DNA of 64,000 nt, taken from positions 1 to 64,000 of the forward strand of contig NZ_JAEKKT010000166.1 of assembly GCF_019510245.1 (NCBI RefSeq), given 5' to 3'. The notes under the pieces were generated by a model. It had not been told where the DNA came from, did not search any database, and saw nothing but the letters and a program-made list of their open reading frames with translations. Shown piece after piece: positions 53,448 to 61,900 of this stretch. Both the position numbers and the translations under genes were made by a program. Numbering within the stretch: position 1 is the first letter of the stretch; each line of letters starts with the position of its first letter. This DNA is from Streptomyces sp. (lineage in GTDB: Bacteria > Actinomycetota > Actinomycetes > Streptomycetales > Streptomycetaceae).

Positions 53448-55411
53448 CCCTGGACGTCTCCCTGGAGCCGGCCGCCGCGCTCCTGACCCGGCTGTCCGCG
53501 CTGCGCGACCGGGTCGCCGCCCTGGTCGCCCACCGCTCGGCCGACGACCCGACGGCCGGCGACCCGCTGCGCGGCCTCTACCTCTCCGAGGAAGCGGTGC
53601 GGCACCTCCTGCACCCCCAGCCGGAACCGGCCGAACTGCCCTCCCTGGCCGACGGGTTCACCGACCCGCTCGCCGCCCTCGCGACCCGCCTGCGCCTCAC
53701 CCCCCTCGACACCACCCTCCTCCTCGTCGCGCTCGCCCCCGACCTCGACCGCACCTTCGAGCAGCTCTACGGCTACCTCAACGACGACGTCGGCCGCCGC
53801 CGCGCCACCGTCGGCCTCACCCTCGACCTGTGCGGCGCCCCCGCGCACCTCGCGGCGGCCCGGGCCCGCTTCCACCCCACCGCCCCGCTCACCGCGCTCG
53901 GCCTGCTCACCGTCGAGGAGCCCGAACGCCCCTTCCTCAGCCGCTCGTTGCGCGTCCCCGACCGGGTCCTGGCCCACCTCCTGGGCGACGAGACCCCGGA
54001 CGCGGCACTCACCGGGCACCTGCGGGAGCCGTCGCACGGCGACGAGCCCGCCGACGCGGAGTTCGTCCGCCGGGTGGCCGCGCGGATCTCCGCCGGACCG
54101 CTCTTCGCCTTCCTGCGGGAACGGCGGGAGGGCGAGGGTCTGGGCTGTGCGACGGCCGCGCTGCGGCTCGCCGGCCGGGCGTCGCTGCACTACACCGGGC
54201 CCGAGGAGCGGATTCCGGAGCTGCTGCGGGAGGCCCGCCTGAGCGGCCGGGCGATTCTGGTCGACAGCGACCAACCCGGCCCCCTCGTGCGGGCGTTGGG
54301 TGTCGACACCGCCGCGGACGTCACCGTGCTGGTCACGTCCGCCCGCCCCTACGACCCCCAGTGGTGCGACCACCGCGACCCCCTCGTCCTCGACGTGCCC
54401 TCCCGGCGCGCCGCCGCCCTGGACGCCTGGGCGGCCGTACTGCCCGGCGACCCCGGCTTCGACCTCGCCGCCACCGTCGCCCCGTACCACCTCGGCGGCG
54501 AGCGGCTCACCCGCGCGGCCCGTGCCGCGCAGGACCTCGCCGCCTTCGACGGCACCCCGCTGACCGCCGCCCACCTGCGGCTCGGCGCCCGCCAGCAGTC
54601 CGCCTCCGGCCTGGAGCAGCACGCCCGCCGGATCCGGCCCGCCGTCGACTGGCACGACCTGGTGCTGCCCGACCGGCCGCTCACCGAACTGCGGGAACTC
54701 GCCCTGCGCGCCCGCCACCGCGACCGGGTCCTCGGCGACTGGCGGCTCAGCGCGGGCGGCGGCCGGGGACGCGGCGTGCTCGGCCTCTTCGCGGGCGAGT
54801 CGGGCACCGGCAAGACCCTGTCGGCGGAGGTGGTGGCCGCCGAGCTCGGCCTCGACCTCTACGTCGTCCAGCTCTCCTCCGTCGTGGACAAGTACGTCGG
54901 CGAGACGGAGAAGAACCTCGAACGCATCTTCACCGAGGCCGACCGCACCGACGCCGTGCTGCTCTTCGACGAGGCCGACGCCGTCTTCGGCAAACGCTCC
55001 GAGGTCAAGGACGCCCACGACCGGTACGCCAACCTGGAGTCGGCGTACCTCCTGCAGCGCCTGGAGGCCTTCGACGGCATCGCGCTGCTCACCACGAACC
55101 TGCGCGCCAACATCGACGAGGCCTTCACCCGCCGCCTGGACCTGGTGATCGACTTCCCGTTCCCGGACGAGGAGCAGCGCCTGGCGCTGTGGCGGCACGG
55201 GTTGGCGCACGTGCCGAGCGACGAGGACGTCGCACTGCGTCCGCTGGCAGCCGAGTTCGAGCTCGCCGGTGGTTCCATCCGGAGCGCGGTGGTGACCGCG
55301 GCGTACCTCGCGGCGGGTCGGGGCGAAGCCGTCGGCGCGGCGGACCTGCTGGAAGGGGCGCGGCGCGAGTACCGCAAGGCGGGGCGGTTGGTGCCGGGTA
55401 CGTGGGGGTGA
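53444..55411 (+). CDS. eCIS AAA+ ATPase
   Basis: 655 residues; GTG 53444 overlaps the DUF4255 stop and has GGAGGGG upstream. Residues about 1-430 are helical and Arg/Leu/Ala-rich. The C-terminal AAA+ domain has Walker A GESGTGKT (about 451-458), Walker B LLFDEADAVFG (about 506-516), a sensor Asn in LLTTNLR and arginine-rich FTRRLDLVIDFPFP. This class of ATPase is present in nearly all eCIS loci; its exact assembly role is not settled. It ends the plus-strand regulatory/cap/ATPase unit and converges on the membrane/lectin genes. Confidence 0.93.
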   Translation: MTLDVSLEPAAALLTRLSALRDRVAALVAHRSADDPTAGDPLRGLYLSEEAVRHLLHPQPEPAELPSLADGFTDPLAALATRLRLTPLDTTLLLVALAPDLDRTFEQLYGYLNDDVGRRRATVGLTLDLCGAPAHLAAARARFHPTAPLTALGLLTVEEPERPFLSRSLRVPDRVLAHLLGDETPDAALTGHLREPSHGDEPADAEFVRRVAARISAGPLFAFLRERREGEGLGCATAALRLAGRASLHYTGPEERIPELLREARLSGRAILVDSDQPGPLVRALGVDTAADVTVLVTSARPYDPQWCDHRDPLVLDVPSRRAAALDAWAAVLPGDPGFDLAATVAPYHLGGERLTRAARAAQDLAAFDGTPLTAAHLRLGARQQSASGLEQHARRIRPAVDWHDLVLPDRPLTELRELALRARHRDRVLGDWRLSAGGGRGRGVLGLFAGESGTGKTLSAEVVAAELGLDLYVVQLSSVVDKYVGETEKNLERIFTEADRTDAVLLFDEADAVFGKRSEVKDAHDRYANLESAYLLQRLEAFDGIALLTTNLRANIDEAFTRRLDLVIDFPFPDEEQRLALWRHGLAHVPSDEDVALRPLAAEFELAGGSIRSAVVTAAYLAAGRGEAVGAADLLEGARREYRKAGRLVPGTWG

Positions 55412-55474
55412 GCGTTGCCGCTCCGCGGTAGCGCCGACAGGGGGGTGTGCGTCGTCGGTTGTCTGCCGCGCCGT

Positions 55475-55500
55475 CGTGGCTGGTCGCGCAGTTCCTCCCC
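55475..55500 (+). repeat. 26-bp copy of a dispersed intergenic repeat
   Basis: Identical over 26 bp to 51707-51732 (GTGGCTGGTCGCGCAGTT core), 11 bp before the stop of the lectin pseudogene. A third, more divergent relative is on the opposite strand at 23266-23345. Confidence 0.75.
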
Positions 55501-55510
55501 CACGGGATAG

Positions 55511-56054
55511 TCAGTCGCCGGACGGGTGGACGATCTGCCACTCCTGGTCGTCCGTGTTCGAGCAGTAGTACAGGGTGAGGTTGGTGTCGTTGCCGCCGGT
55601 GCTGTAGCCGGCCACGTCCAGGCAGAGGTTGTCGCTGGCGAAGTTGCGGATCCAGTAGGCCCCGCTGGGCTGCTTGTCGATCCACCACAGCTGGTTGTCG
55701 GCCTTGGTGCCGTCGCACTTGTACTCGGTGATCGGCGAGGACAGCTTGGCCGAACCGTAGTCGGGCAGGTCCATGCACAGCTGGTCCTTGGCGTTGCGGA
55801 TCTGGAAGAGCGCGGCCGAGCCGGGGCCGCCCTTCGCGTACCGCACCTCGAGCTCCACCGTGCCCGTGGTGTGGGGGTAGAGCCGGAGCGTGGCCGGTTC
55901 GACGGTCGTCCAGGGCGCGACGGGGCCCACCGGTTCGAAGCGGTACTCGTCGACGACGTCACCGGTGTTGCGCAGCCGCAGCCGTACCCGGGTCGAGGCG
56001 CCCGGGTCGACGGTCGCGGAGAGGGGTTCGAGTGAGTGAGGTCCACAGCGTCAT
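55511..56054 (-). pseudogene. Ricin-lectin eCIS-associated protein, broken by a 4-bp duplication
   Basis: Start ATG 56054 overlaps the stop of the upstream membrane-protein gene as ATGA. The first codons (TLWTSL) match that gene. A GAGT duplication at 56030-56037 (ACTC on the coding strand) then shifts the frame; removing 4 bp gives a 179-residue protein: an Ig-like N-terminal module, then a ricin-type beta-trefoil domain (LFQIRNAKDQLCMDLPDYGS, DNQLWWIDK, WIRNFASDNLCLDVAGYS, DQEWQIVHP with QxW-type motifs). A downstream in-frame start (55930) could still yield the lectin part alone. It lacks the membrane segment of its neighbour. Ricin domains bind glycans. Confidence 0.8.
55851..56032. repeat. 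182-bp direct repeat, copy 1 (shared N-terminal module)
   Basis: Copy 1 of a near-identical 182-bp block, about a dozen mismatches from copy 2 at 57288-57469 (offset 1437 bp). Both encode the same N-terminal Ig-like module of two adjacent genes on the minus strand. The frameshifting duplication lies at its upstream edge. Confidence 0.85.
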
Positions 56055-57487
56055 GGAGTCACCGTCAGCTTGAATGCTTCGAGCCAGAGCGTGTTGTCGA
56101 GCGTGCCGACGAAATCGAGTGCGTTGTTGTCGCTGCGGGCCCCCTGACACCACTGGTCGCCCCAGTCGTGGTCGCGGACCTTCGCGTAGTTGCAGCCCTG
56201 GCCGCTGCCGACATTGAAGGCGAAGCCCTCGATGTAGGGGTCGGCCGCCTTGGTGCCGCCGATGTAGTTGTCCTTGCCGTCGGCGATGATCGCCGTCCAG
56301 TCCGGGTTCCACGTGCCCTGGCCGCTGGTGGACCGGGGGTCGTAGTGGAACCAGTTGGCGGCGGAGCCCTGGACGCCGTACACCGCGAGGTTGATGGCCT
56401 TGATCGGCAGGTTCTTGCCGACGGTGCCGGACATGGTGCCGTCGCAGACGGGCTTCTGCCAGCCGGTGCCCTGAACGTAGGAGCGGTAGCAGATGTGCCG
56501 CCCGGCCGGGTCGTCGGCGGCGAGGCGGTTGACCGCGGTCGCCGCGGTGTCCTGCTTGGGCTTGGCTGTCACGGTGGCCGTCGCGCCGCCCCCGCCGCCA
56601 CCCCCGTTGCCGTTGCCGTTCCCGGTGTTCGCCGCGGGCGCCGACGAGGGCGTCTCGGTGGGCGCAGGCGGCGGGGTCGGGGTCGTCGAGGGGCTGGGGG
56701 CGATGCTGCTCACCCCGGCTTCCACGGGCTGTTCCTGGGCGAGGCTCTGCACGTGGGGTTTGTAGTTGAACCAGATCAGGGCAAAGGCGAGGGCGAGGGC
56801 CATGAGGGTGCCGAAGAGGGTGGCCAGCCAGCGGGGCAGGAAGCCGCGCTGGATGTACGTCCCGTCGACGGGCTCCGGCTGCACTCCCGACCGCTGCACG
56901 GTGAGCCGGTAGGGCCGCTGCTCCTTGGGCCCGAACCAGATGATCCGCCGGGGCTTCAGCGTGGCGTTCACGAAGGCGGCGCGGCCCGGCTCGATCTGCA
57001 CGTTGCTGGGGTGCAGGTCGTAGACGAGCTGGTCGCCGTTGTCGCTGCCGCTGACCGACGCGGTGAGCTTGGTGTTGCCGAGGTTGTCGATCGCCAGCTT
57101 CGGGCGCCCCCGGAACCGGCCCTTGACGGTGGGCGGGACCAGCTCCGCGCGCAGCTCGGTGAAGGGGGTGATGGTGAGGTTGCCCTCGGGGACGGTGACG
57201 GCCTCGGGGTGCTCGGTGGGCGTGATCCGGACCGCGTACGGGTTCGGTCCCGCCGTCGCGTCCGGGGTGCGGGGCGGGGCGAAGGTCAGCTCCACCGTGC
57301 CCGTGGTCCCCGGGTAGAGCCGGAGCGTGGCCGGTTCGACGGTCGTCCAGGGCGCGACGGGGCCCACCGGTTCGAAGCGGTACTCGTCGACGACGTCACC
57401 GGTGTTGCGAAGCCGCAGGCGTACACGGGTCGAAGCGCCCGGGTCCACGGTCGCGGAGGCGGGTTCGAGGGAGGTCCAGAGGCTCAC
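56051..57487 (-). CDS. Single-pass membrane protein with Ig-like front and ChW-like ectodomain
   Basis: 478 residues. N-terminal beta-rich modules (residues 1-205: ATVDPGASTRVRLRLRNTGDVVDEY and a second domain ending RPYRLTVQRS). One membrane helix is at about 219-241, preceded by basic RGFLPRW, so the N-terminus should be cytoplasmic. A Pro/Thr/Gly-rich spacer spans about 255-310. The ectodomain contains a ChW-like unit (YVQGTGWQKPVCDGTMSGTVGK, IKAINLAVYG) and a cysteine-rich end. Similar proteins in Streptomyces eCIS loci are, as I recall, annotated hydrolytic protein, but no catalytic motif is visible. A bitopic protein here could tether or dock the particle at the membrane. Confidence 0.85.
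   Translation of the reverse strand: MSLWTSLEPASATVDPGASTRVRLRLRNTGDVVDEYRFEPVGPVAPWTTVEPATLRLYPGTTGTVELTFAPPRTPDATAGPNPYAVRITPTEHPEAVTVPEGNLTITPFTELRAELVPPTVKGRFRGRPKLAIDNLGNTKLTASVSGSDNGDQLVYDLHPSNVQIEPGRAAFVNATLKPRRIIWFGPKEQRPYRLTVQRSGVQPEPVDGTYIQRGFLPRWLATLFGTLMALALAFALIWFNYKPHVQSLAQEQPVEAGVSSIAPSPSTTPTPPPAPTETPSSAPAANTGNGNGNGGGGGGGATATVTAKPKQDTAATAVNRLAADDPAGRHICYRSYVQGTGWQKPVCDGTMSGTVGKNLPIKAINLAVYGVQGSAANWFHYDPRSTSGQGTWNPDWTAIIADGKDNYIGGTKAADPYIEGFAFNVGSGQGCNYAKVRDHDWGDQWCQGARSDNNALDFVGTLDNTLWLEAFKLTVTP
57288..57469. repeat. 182-bp direct repeat, copy 2
   Basis: Copy 2 of the 182-bp block described at 55851-56032, encoding residues about 7-67 of the membrane protein. Confidence 0.85.
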
Positions 57488-57542
57488 GTCAAGACGCTAG
57501 TGGGCCGCCTGGCGGCAGATCACCGGACTCCGGGGCAGAGTT

Positions 57543-57625
57543 GGCGGTGCCGAGGGCGGTGCCGCTGCCCTCGGGGACGGTCCGGCGGGGCCGTACGGAC
57601 AGGGCGGCCTGCCCTCGGCACCGCC
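57543..57625 (-). terminator. Inverted repeat after the eCIS-core gene
   Basis: A perfect 15-bp pair, GGCGGTGCCGAGGGC (57543-57557) and its complement (57611-57625), encloses smaller GC stems. It starts 13 bp downstream of the eCIS-core stop on the minus strand and may reduce read-through into the membrane-protein gene. Confidence 0.6.
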
Positions 57626-57637
57626 GGCCCGGCCGGG

Positions 57638-59851
57638 TCAGTCCACCTCCATGCGGTCGGCTGCGCCGGAGGACGTGACGGGTGCCGCCTGTCCGGTCGC
57701 GGCGGCCAGCCGGATCCGGTCGGCGACCTCCTTGGGCGCACCCTTGAGGTTGGCCGTGCGCACCTCCTCGACCACCGACGCGAACGCGCCCGCGAGATGC
57801 CCCGCCTCGGTGATCCGCTTCGGCAGCCAGCGGAACTCCATCTGGACGCCCTGCTGCCCGCCCGTGTGCTCCCGGGACAGGTGCGGCGACGCCGGGTCGG
57901 GCTTCTTGAACGGGCTCCCGGACGACAGGACGTACAGCTCCGCGTTCTCGCCGTTGAGCACCTTGTTCAACAGCATGTAGGTGGCCTCGACCGGGTTCTG
58001 GGACGGGGACGCCACGCCGCCTGCCTCCTCGGGCGGACCGTAGGCCGGGGTCCGCTCGGCGTTGGCGCCCCTGCCGTACGGCTTCAGGAAGTTCAGCCAG
58101 AACCCGACGTTGGTCTCCGCGACCTGCTCGTGCAGCCACTTGGCGAGGAGCATGAGGTCCTCGTGGCCGAAGTTGAGGTTCCGGACCGTGTCCGTGGTCG
58201 CCTTCGTCCTGACCTGCGCCAGGTCCCCCAGCTTGGCCAGGTGCGAGACGGCGTTCTTGGCCGTGGAGGTCTCCCCGACCGCGTCCGTCATCACCAGCGC
58301 GCTGCCGATCGCGTAGGACGCGGTCAGGGTCAGCGCACCGGTCAGCGCCTCCCGGTCCAGTTCGCCCAGCTGGGGCATGTTCCCGGCGAGGAACGACCGG
58401 ATCTTGTGCGAGGCCTGCACCACGGCCGCGGTCGCGTGCAGCTGTGCCGCGCGCGTGTGCTCCTTGCCCTTGGGGGCCGGCGGGTACTCGACCTTCTGCT
58501 GGGCCTCGTAGAGGTGCGGCAGCCCGGACGGCAGGATGCCGGCCGTGGCCTGGAGGTACAGGCTGTGCTTGGCTTCCTTCTGGTAGGCGGCGATCGCCTT
58601 CTGCAGCTCCGGGTCCTTGAACAGCTCGGGACCCAGCCACGCCTGCAGCTCCGGCAGCGGGAACCCGGTGGCGTACTCGCCGCCGGAGCCGGGGATGAAC
58701 GAGGCGAAGGACCGCGGGTCGTGGGCGAACATGCCGGCCACGTGCTCGTCGATCTCCTGCGCCATCTCCAGGACCGTCCGGTCCGAGCCCGGTGCCAGCT
58801 CGTCCACGGCGTCGGTGACGTACTCGATGTTGCCGATGGGGTCGTACTCGGCATCGTCGGGCACCAGGGAACGCCCGTCGGGTGTCGTGAGGTCGCTCAG
58901 CGCCTCGTGGATCTCCCGGCCGCGGTGCTGGAGGACGTTGTGGTCCGTGACGACCTTCATGCGGTTGCCGGACGCGATGTCCGAGGCGTAGCCGGCGCCG
59001 CCGTAGAAGAACGACGTCAGGGCGTTGTGCGGCTGGCGTCCCTCGATCGGCGTGAGGCCGGTGGCGGACGGCTTCACCTCGTAGCTGGGCACGCTCAGTT
59101 CGGCCTCGAAACCGACCAGCCGCTGGATCGGGGCGGATCCGCCGGCGGCCGGACCGGCGGCCGGACCGTGCTGCGCGCCGTCCGGTGTCCGCTGCACCGG
59201 CGACGGCGCGGGTGCGCTCATCACCCGGTCGGCCTTCTGCTCGGCGTGCCGCTCGCCCGAGTCGCCCTTGCTGGACAAGCTCACGTCGCCGCCGATGTCC
59301 GTTCCGGGCACCGGGCCCGCCATCTGGTCCTCGACGTGGGTGAGTTCGTGCGCCCAGTCCTTCTTCGTCATGGTGTCGCCGACGACGATGTTGCGGCCGG
59401 TGGTGAGCGCCCTGGCGCCCAGTTCCTGCGCCGCCGCCTTGGCCGCGGGGCCCTTGTGGACCCGTACGCCACTGAAGTCCGCGCCGCCGAAGCGGCCTTC
59501 CATCTCGGACCGCAGCCCGGGTTCCATGCTCTCGCCGGCGGTCCTGACCACGTCGTGGACCAGGGCCCGTCGCTGTACCGGCAGGTGGCCGCAGCCGGGA
59601 TCGTGCTCGTGCCGGTCCTGGGCGGCCTCCCGCTGTACCGGCAGATGGCCGCAGCCCGCGTCGTGGCGGTGGCGCTGCGCGGCGATCGTGGCGGACACGG
59701 CCGCGTTGCCCGCCAGCCGCTGCAGGACCGGCAGTCCGGCGGCGGTGGTGGACACCGGCGCCGGGCCCGCGCCCGTCGGTACGCCCGGCGCCTTCGGGGC
59801 GCGGACCGCCCCGGACCGCTCGGCCTTGCCGGGCTCCTCCTGCGTGTACAT
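57638..59851 (-). CDS. eCIS-core (DUF4157) cargo candidate with a C-terminal enzyme-like domain
   Basis: 737 residues from ATG 59851 (GGAGGG 12 nt upstream; ATG 59890 is an alternative). Residues 59-98 are two 20-residue repeats sharing HDxGCGHLPVQR. About 96-175 is the DUF4157 eCIS-core domain: VRTAGESMEPGLRSEMEGRF, GADFSGVRVH, HELTH at 168-172 (HExxH). VQR/IQR motifs recur at residues 43, 72, 92, 219 and 242. From 246 on a large domain starts VGFEAEL, with VTDHN (301-305) and IEYVTD (342-347); these resemble acid-ammonia ligase (amidoligase)-type folds, but that is tentative. DUF4157 marks eCIS-associated proteins that are likely loaded cargo. It is divergent from sheath. Confidence 0.88.
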   Translation of the reverse strand: MYTQEEPGKAERSGAVRAPKAPGVPTGAGPAPVSTTAAGLPVLQRLAGNAAVSATIAAQRHRHDAGCGHLPVQREAAQDRHEHDPGCGHLPVQRRALVHDVVRTAGESMEPGLRSEMEGRFGGADFSGVRVHKGPAAKAAAQELGARALTTGRNIVVGDTMTKKDWAHELTHVEDQMAGPVPGTDIGGDVSLSSKGDSGERHAEQKADRVMSAPAPSPVQRTPDGAQHGPAAGPAAGGSAPIQRLVGFEAELSVPSYEVKPSATGLTPIEGRQPHNALTSFFYGGAGYASDIASGNRMKVVTDHNVLQHRGREIHEALSDLTTPDGRSLVPDDAEYDPIGNIEYVTDAVDELAPGSDRTVLEMAQEIDEHVAGMFAHDPRSFASFIPGSGGEYATGFPLPELQAWLGPELFKDPELQKAIAAYQKEAKHSLYLQATAGILPSGLPHLYEAQQKVEYPPAPKGKEHTRAAQLHATAAVVQASHKIRSFLAGNMPQLGELDREALTGALTLTASYAIGSALVMTDAVGETSTAKNAVSHLAKLGDLAQVRTKATTDTVRNLNFGHEDLMLLAKWLHEQVAETNVGFWLNFLKPYGRGANAERTPAYGPPEEAGGVASPSQNPVEATYMLLNKVLNGENAELYVLSSGSPFKKPDPASPHLSREHTGGQQGVQMEFRWLPKRITEAGHLAGAFASVVEEVRTANLKGAPKEVADRIRLAAATGQAAPVTSSGAADRMEVD

Positions 59852-60254
59852 GGACCAGGACCACCCTCCGGCGACGGTTTCTCGATCCATCCCTACGGCA
59901 GCGCGTCCGGACGGACAAGGTCCGTCGGGGCAGTCCTGGGGGCAACGGGCCCTGCGGCCCCCCACCGGCCGTGGAGCTCGTGCCGGTTGCCGGGCGTGTC
60001 CGCAGCCGGGTGTGGTAAACGTCGACGACCCGTGCCGCACCGGCCGTACCCGTGGCCTCTGTCGTGCCCGGAGTGCCGGGGTACCAGGGGTACCGCGGCG
60101 GGCGTCCGGCCGCTTTCCGGTCCGGGGTGCCCCAACGGGCACTGTCCGGGGCAACGTCGGTGCCCCCGCTCTGAGCCTCGCGGACGTTTCGGAAGCGCGC
60201 TTCGCGCGTGAGGGTGGGAAGCGTTCCTGTCTCGTACCCCGAGGAGAGCAGAGC
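59852..60254. promoter_or_regulatory. Divergent promoter region of eCIS cargo and sheath genes
   Basis: 403 bp with no convincing gene. It contains two GGGGTACC words 9 bp apart (60078-60085 and 60087-60094), which also form overlapping GGTACC palindromes, and GC-rich imperfect repeats (GGGGTGCCCC, GGGGCAACG) nearer the sheath start. It probably carries both promoters and the site bound by a regulator of particle production. Confidence 0.5.
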
Positions 60255-61838
60255 ATGCCGTCCTACCTGTCGCCCGGCGTCTACGTCGAGGAGGTGGCCA
60301 GCGGCTCGCGCCCCATCGAGGGGGTGGGCACGTCGGTGGCGGCCTTCGTGGGCCTGGCCCCGACCGGTCCGCTGAACGAGCCGACGCTGGTGACCAACTG
60401 GACGCAGTACGTCGCGTCCTTCGGTGAGTTCACCGACGGGTACTACCTCGCGCACTCCGTCTACGGCTTCTTCAACAACGGCGGTACGGCGGCCTACGTG
60501 GTCCGTGTCGGCGGCAGCAGGGAAGACGCCGAGGGCACCGTCAACGCGCCCGCCGCCGTCGGCAGTGCGGCCGCCCCGGCCGCCCTGCCGCCCGGCGAGG
60601 CCAAGCAGCTCGGCACCTTCACCGTCAGCGCCATCGCCTCCGGCGACCTGAGCGTCGAGGTCGCCGACCCGGAGGGCGAGGGCCCCGCCGAACGCTTCAA
60701 GCTGGTCGTCAAGGACGGCGGCAAGGCCGCCGAGACCTTCGACGTGACCGCGAAGAAGGGCGGCCGCAACTACGTGGTCACCCAGGTCAAGGAGCGCTCC
60801 AAGCTCATCACCGTGACCGAGGCCGCGCCCGCCGCGCAGCTGGCCCGTCCGGAGAACCAGACGGTGGCCCTCGCGGCCCCGACCCAGGCGCCGGCGTCCG
60901 CGTCCCCCGTCGCGGGCGCCGGCTCGCACCCCGGCCCCGCCGACTACCTCGGCGACTCGGCCGACCGCACCGGTTTCGGCGGCCTGGAGGCCGTCGACGA
61001 GGTGTCCATGGTGGCCGTCCCCGACCTGATGGCCGCCTACCAGCGCGGCGCGATCGACCTGGAAGCCGTCAAGGCCGTCCAGCTCGGCCTGATCGCGCAC
61101 TGCGAACTGATGGGCGACCGGGTCGCGGTCATCGACCCGCCGCCGGGCCTCAACGCCCGCCAGATCCGGGTCTGGCGCCAGGAGACGGCCGGTTACGACT
61201 CCAAGTACGCGGCCCTGTACTACCCCTGGATCAAGACCTTCGACCCGTCCTCCGGCCAGTCCCGGCTGATCCCGCCGTCCGGCCACGTGGCCGGCGTCTG
61301 GGCCCGCAACGACGCCGAGCGCGGCGTCCACAAGGCCCCGGCCAACGAGGTGATCCGTGGCGCGGTCGACCTGGAGCTCCAGATCACCCGCGGCGAGCAG
61401 GACCTGCTCAACCCGATCGGCGTGAACTGCATTCGCGCCTTCCCCGGCCGCGGCATCCGCATCTGGGGCGCGCGCACCCTCTCCTCCGACCCGGCCTGGC
61501 GCTACCTGAACATCCGCCGGTACTTCAACTACCTGGAGGAGTCGATCCTGATCGGCACCCAGTGGGTGGTCTTCGAGCCCAACGACCACAACCTCTGGGC
61601 CCGTATCCGGCGCAACATCTCCGCGTTCCTGGTCAACGAGTGGCGCAGCGGCGCCCTGTTCGGGCAGCGGCCCGAGGAGGCGTACTACGTCAAGTGCGAC
61701 GAGGAGACCAACCCGCCGGAGTCGGTCGACGTCGGCCGCGTGATCTGCGAGATCGGCATCGCGCCGGTCAAGCCCGCCGAGTTCGTGATCTTCCGGCTGG
61801 CCCAGTTCAGCAGCGGCAGCGGCGAGTTGCAGGAGTAG
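60255..61838 (+). CDS. eCIS sheath protein
   Basis: 527 residues with GAGGAGAG before ATG 60255. Tail-sheath family: PSYLSPGVYVEEVASGSRPIEGVGTSVAAFVG at the start; the C-terminal core with NCIRAFPGRGIRIWGARTLSSDPAWRYLNIRRYFNYLEESI, FEPNDHNLWARIRRNISAFLVNEWRSGALFG and AEFVIFRLAQ. Residues about 95-240 are an inserted outer domain rich in Ala/Val/Pro. Sheath subunits contract to drive the inner tube through a target. First gene of the structural run, 62 bp before the tube gene. Confidence 0.97.
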   Translation: MPSYLSPGVYVEEVASGSRPIEGVGTSVAAFVGLAPTGPLNEPTLVTNWTQYVASFGEFTDGYYLAHSVYGFFNNGGTAAYVVRVGGSREDAEGTVNAPAAVGSAAAPAALPPGEAKQLGTFTVSAIASGDLSVEVADPEGEGPAERFKLVVKDGGKAAETFDVTAKKGGRNYVVTQVKERSKLITVTEAAPAAQLARPENQTVALAAPTQAPASASPVAGAGSHPGPADYLGDSADRTGFGGLEAVDEVSMVAVPDLMAAYQRGAIDLEAVKAVQLGLIAHCELMGDRVAVIDPPPGLNARQIRVWRQETAGYDSKYAALYYPWIKTFDPSSGQSRLIPPSGHVAGVWARNDAERGVHKAPANEVIRGAVDLELQITRGEQDLLNPIGVNCIRAFPGRGIRIWGARTLSSDPAWRYLNIRRYFNYLEESILIGTQWVVFEPNDHNLWARIRRNISAFLVNEWRSGALFGQRPEEAYYVKCDEETNPPESVDVGRVICEIGIAPVKPAEFVIFRLAQFSSGSGELQE

Positions 61839-61900
61839 CGGACCCTCGGTCCCCAACCCCTTTGATGTCACGGCACCTTGAGAAGAACGGGCAGTAACAC

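Noticed and set aside
56036..61871. Open frames of 1391 (+) and 1460 (-) residues across the eCIS region
   Set aside because: Both are shadows of the membrane, cargo and sheath genes; composition is low-complexity Arg/Gly/Val with no motif, and the opposite frames carry clear families.
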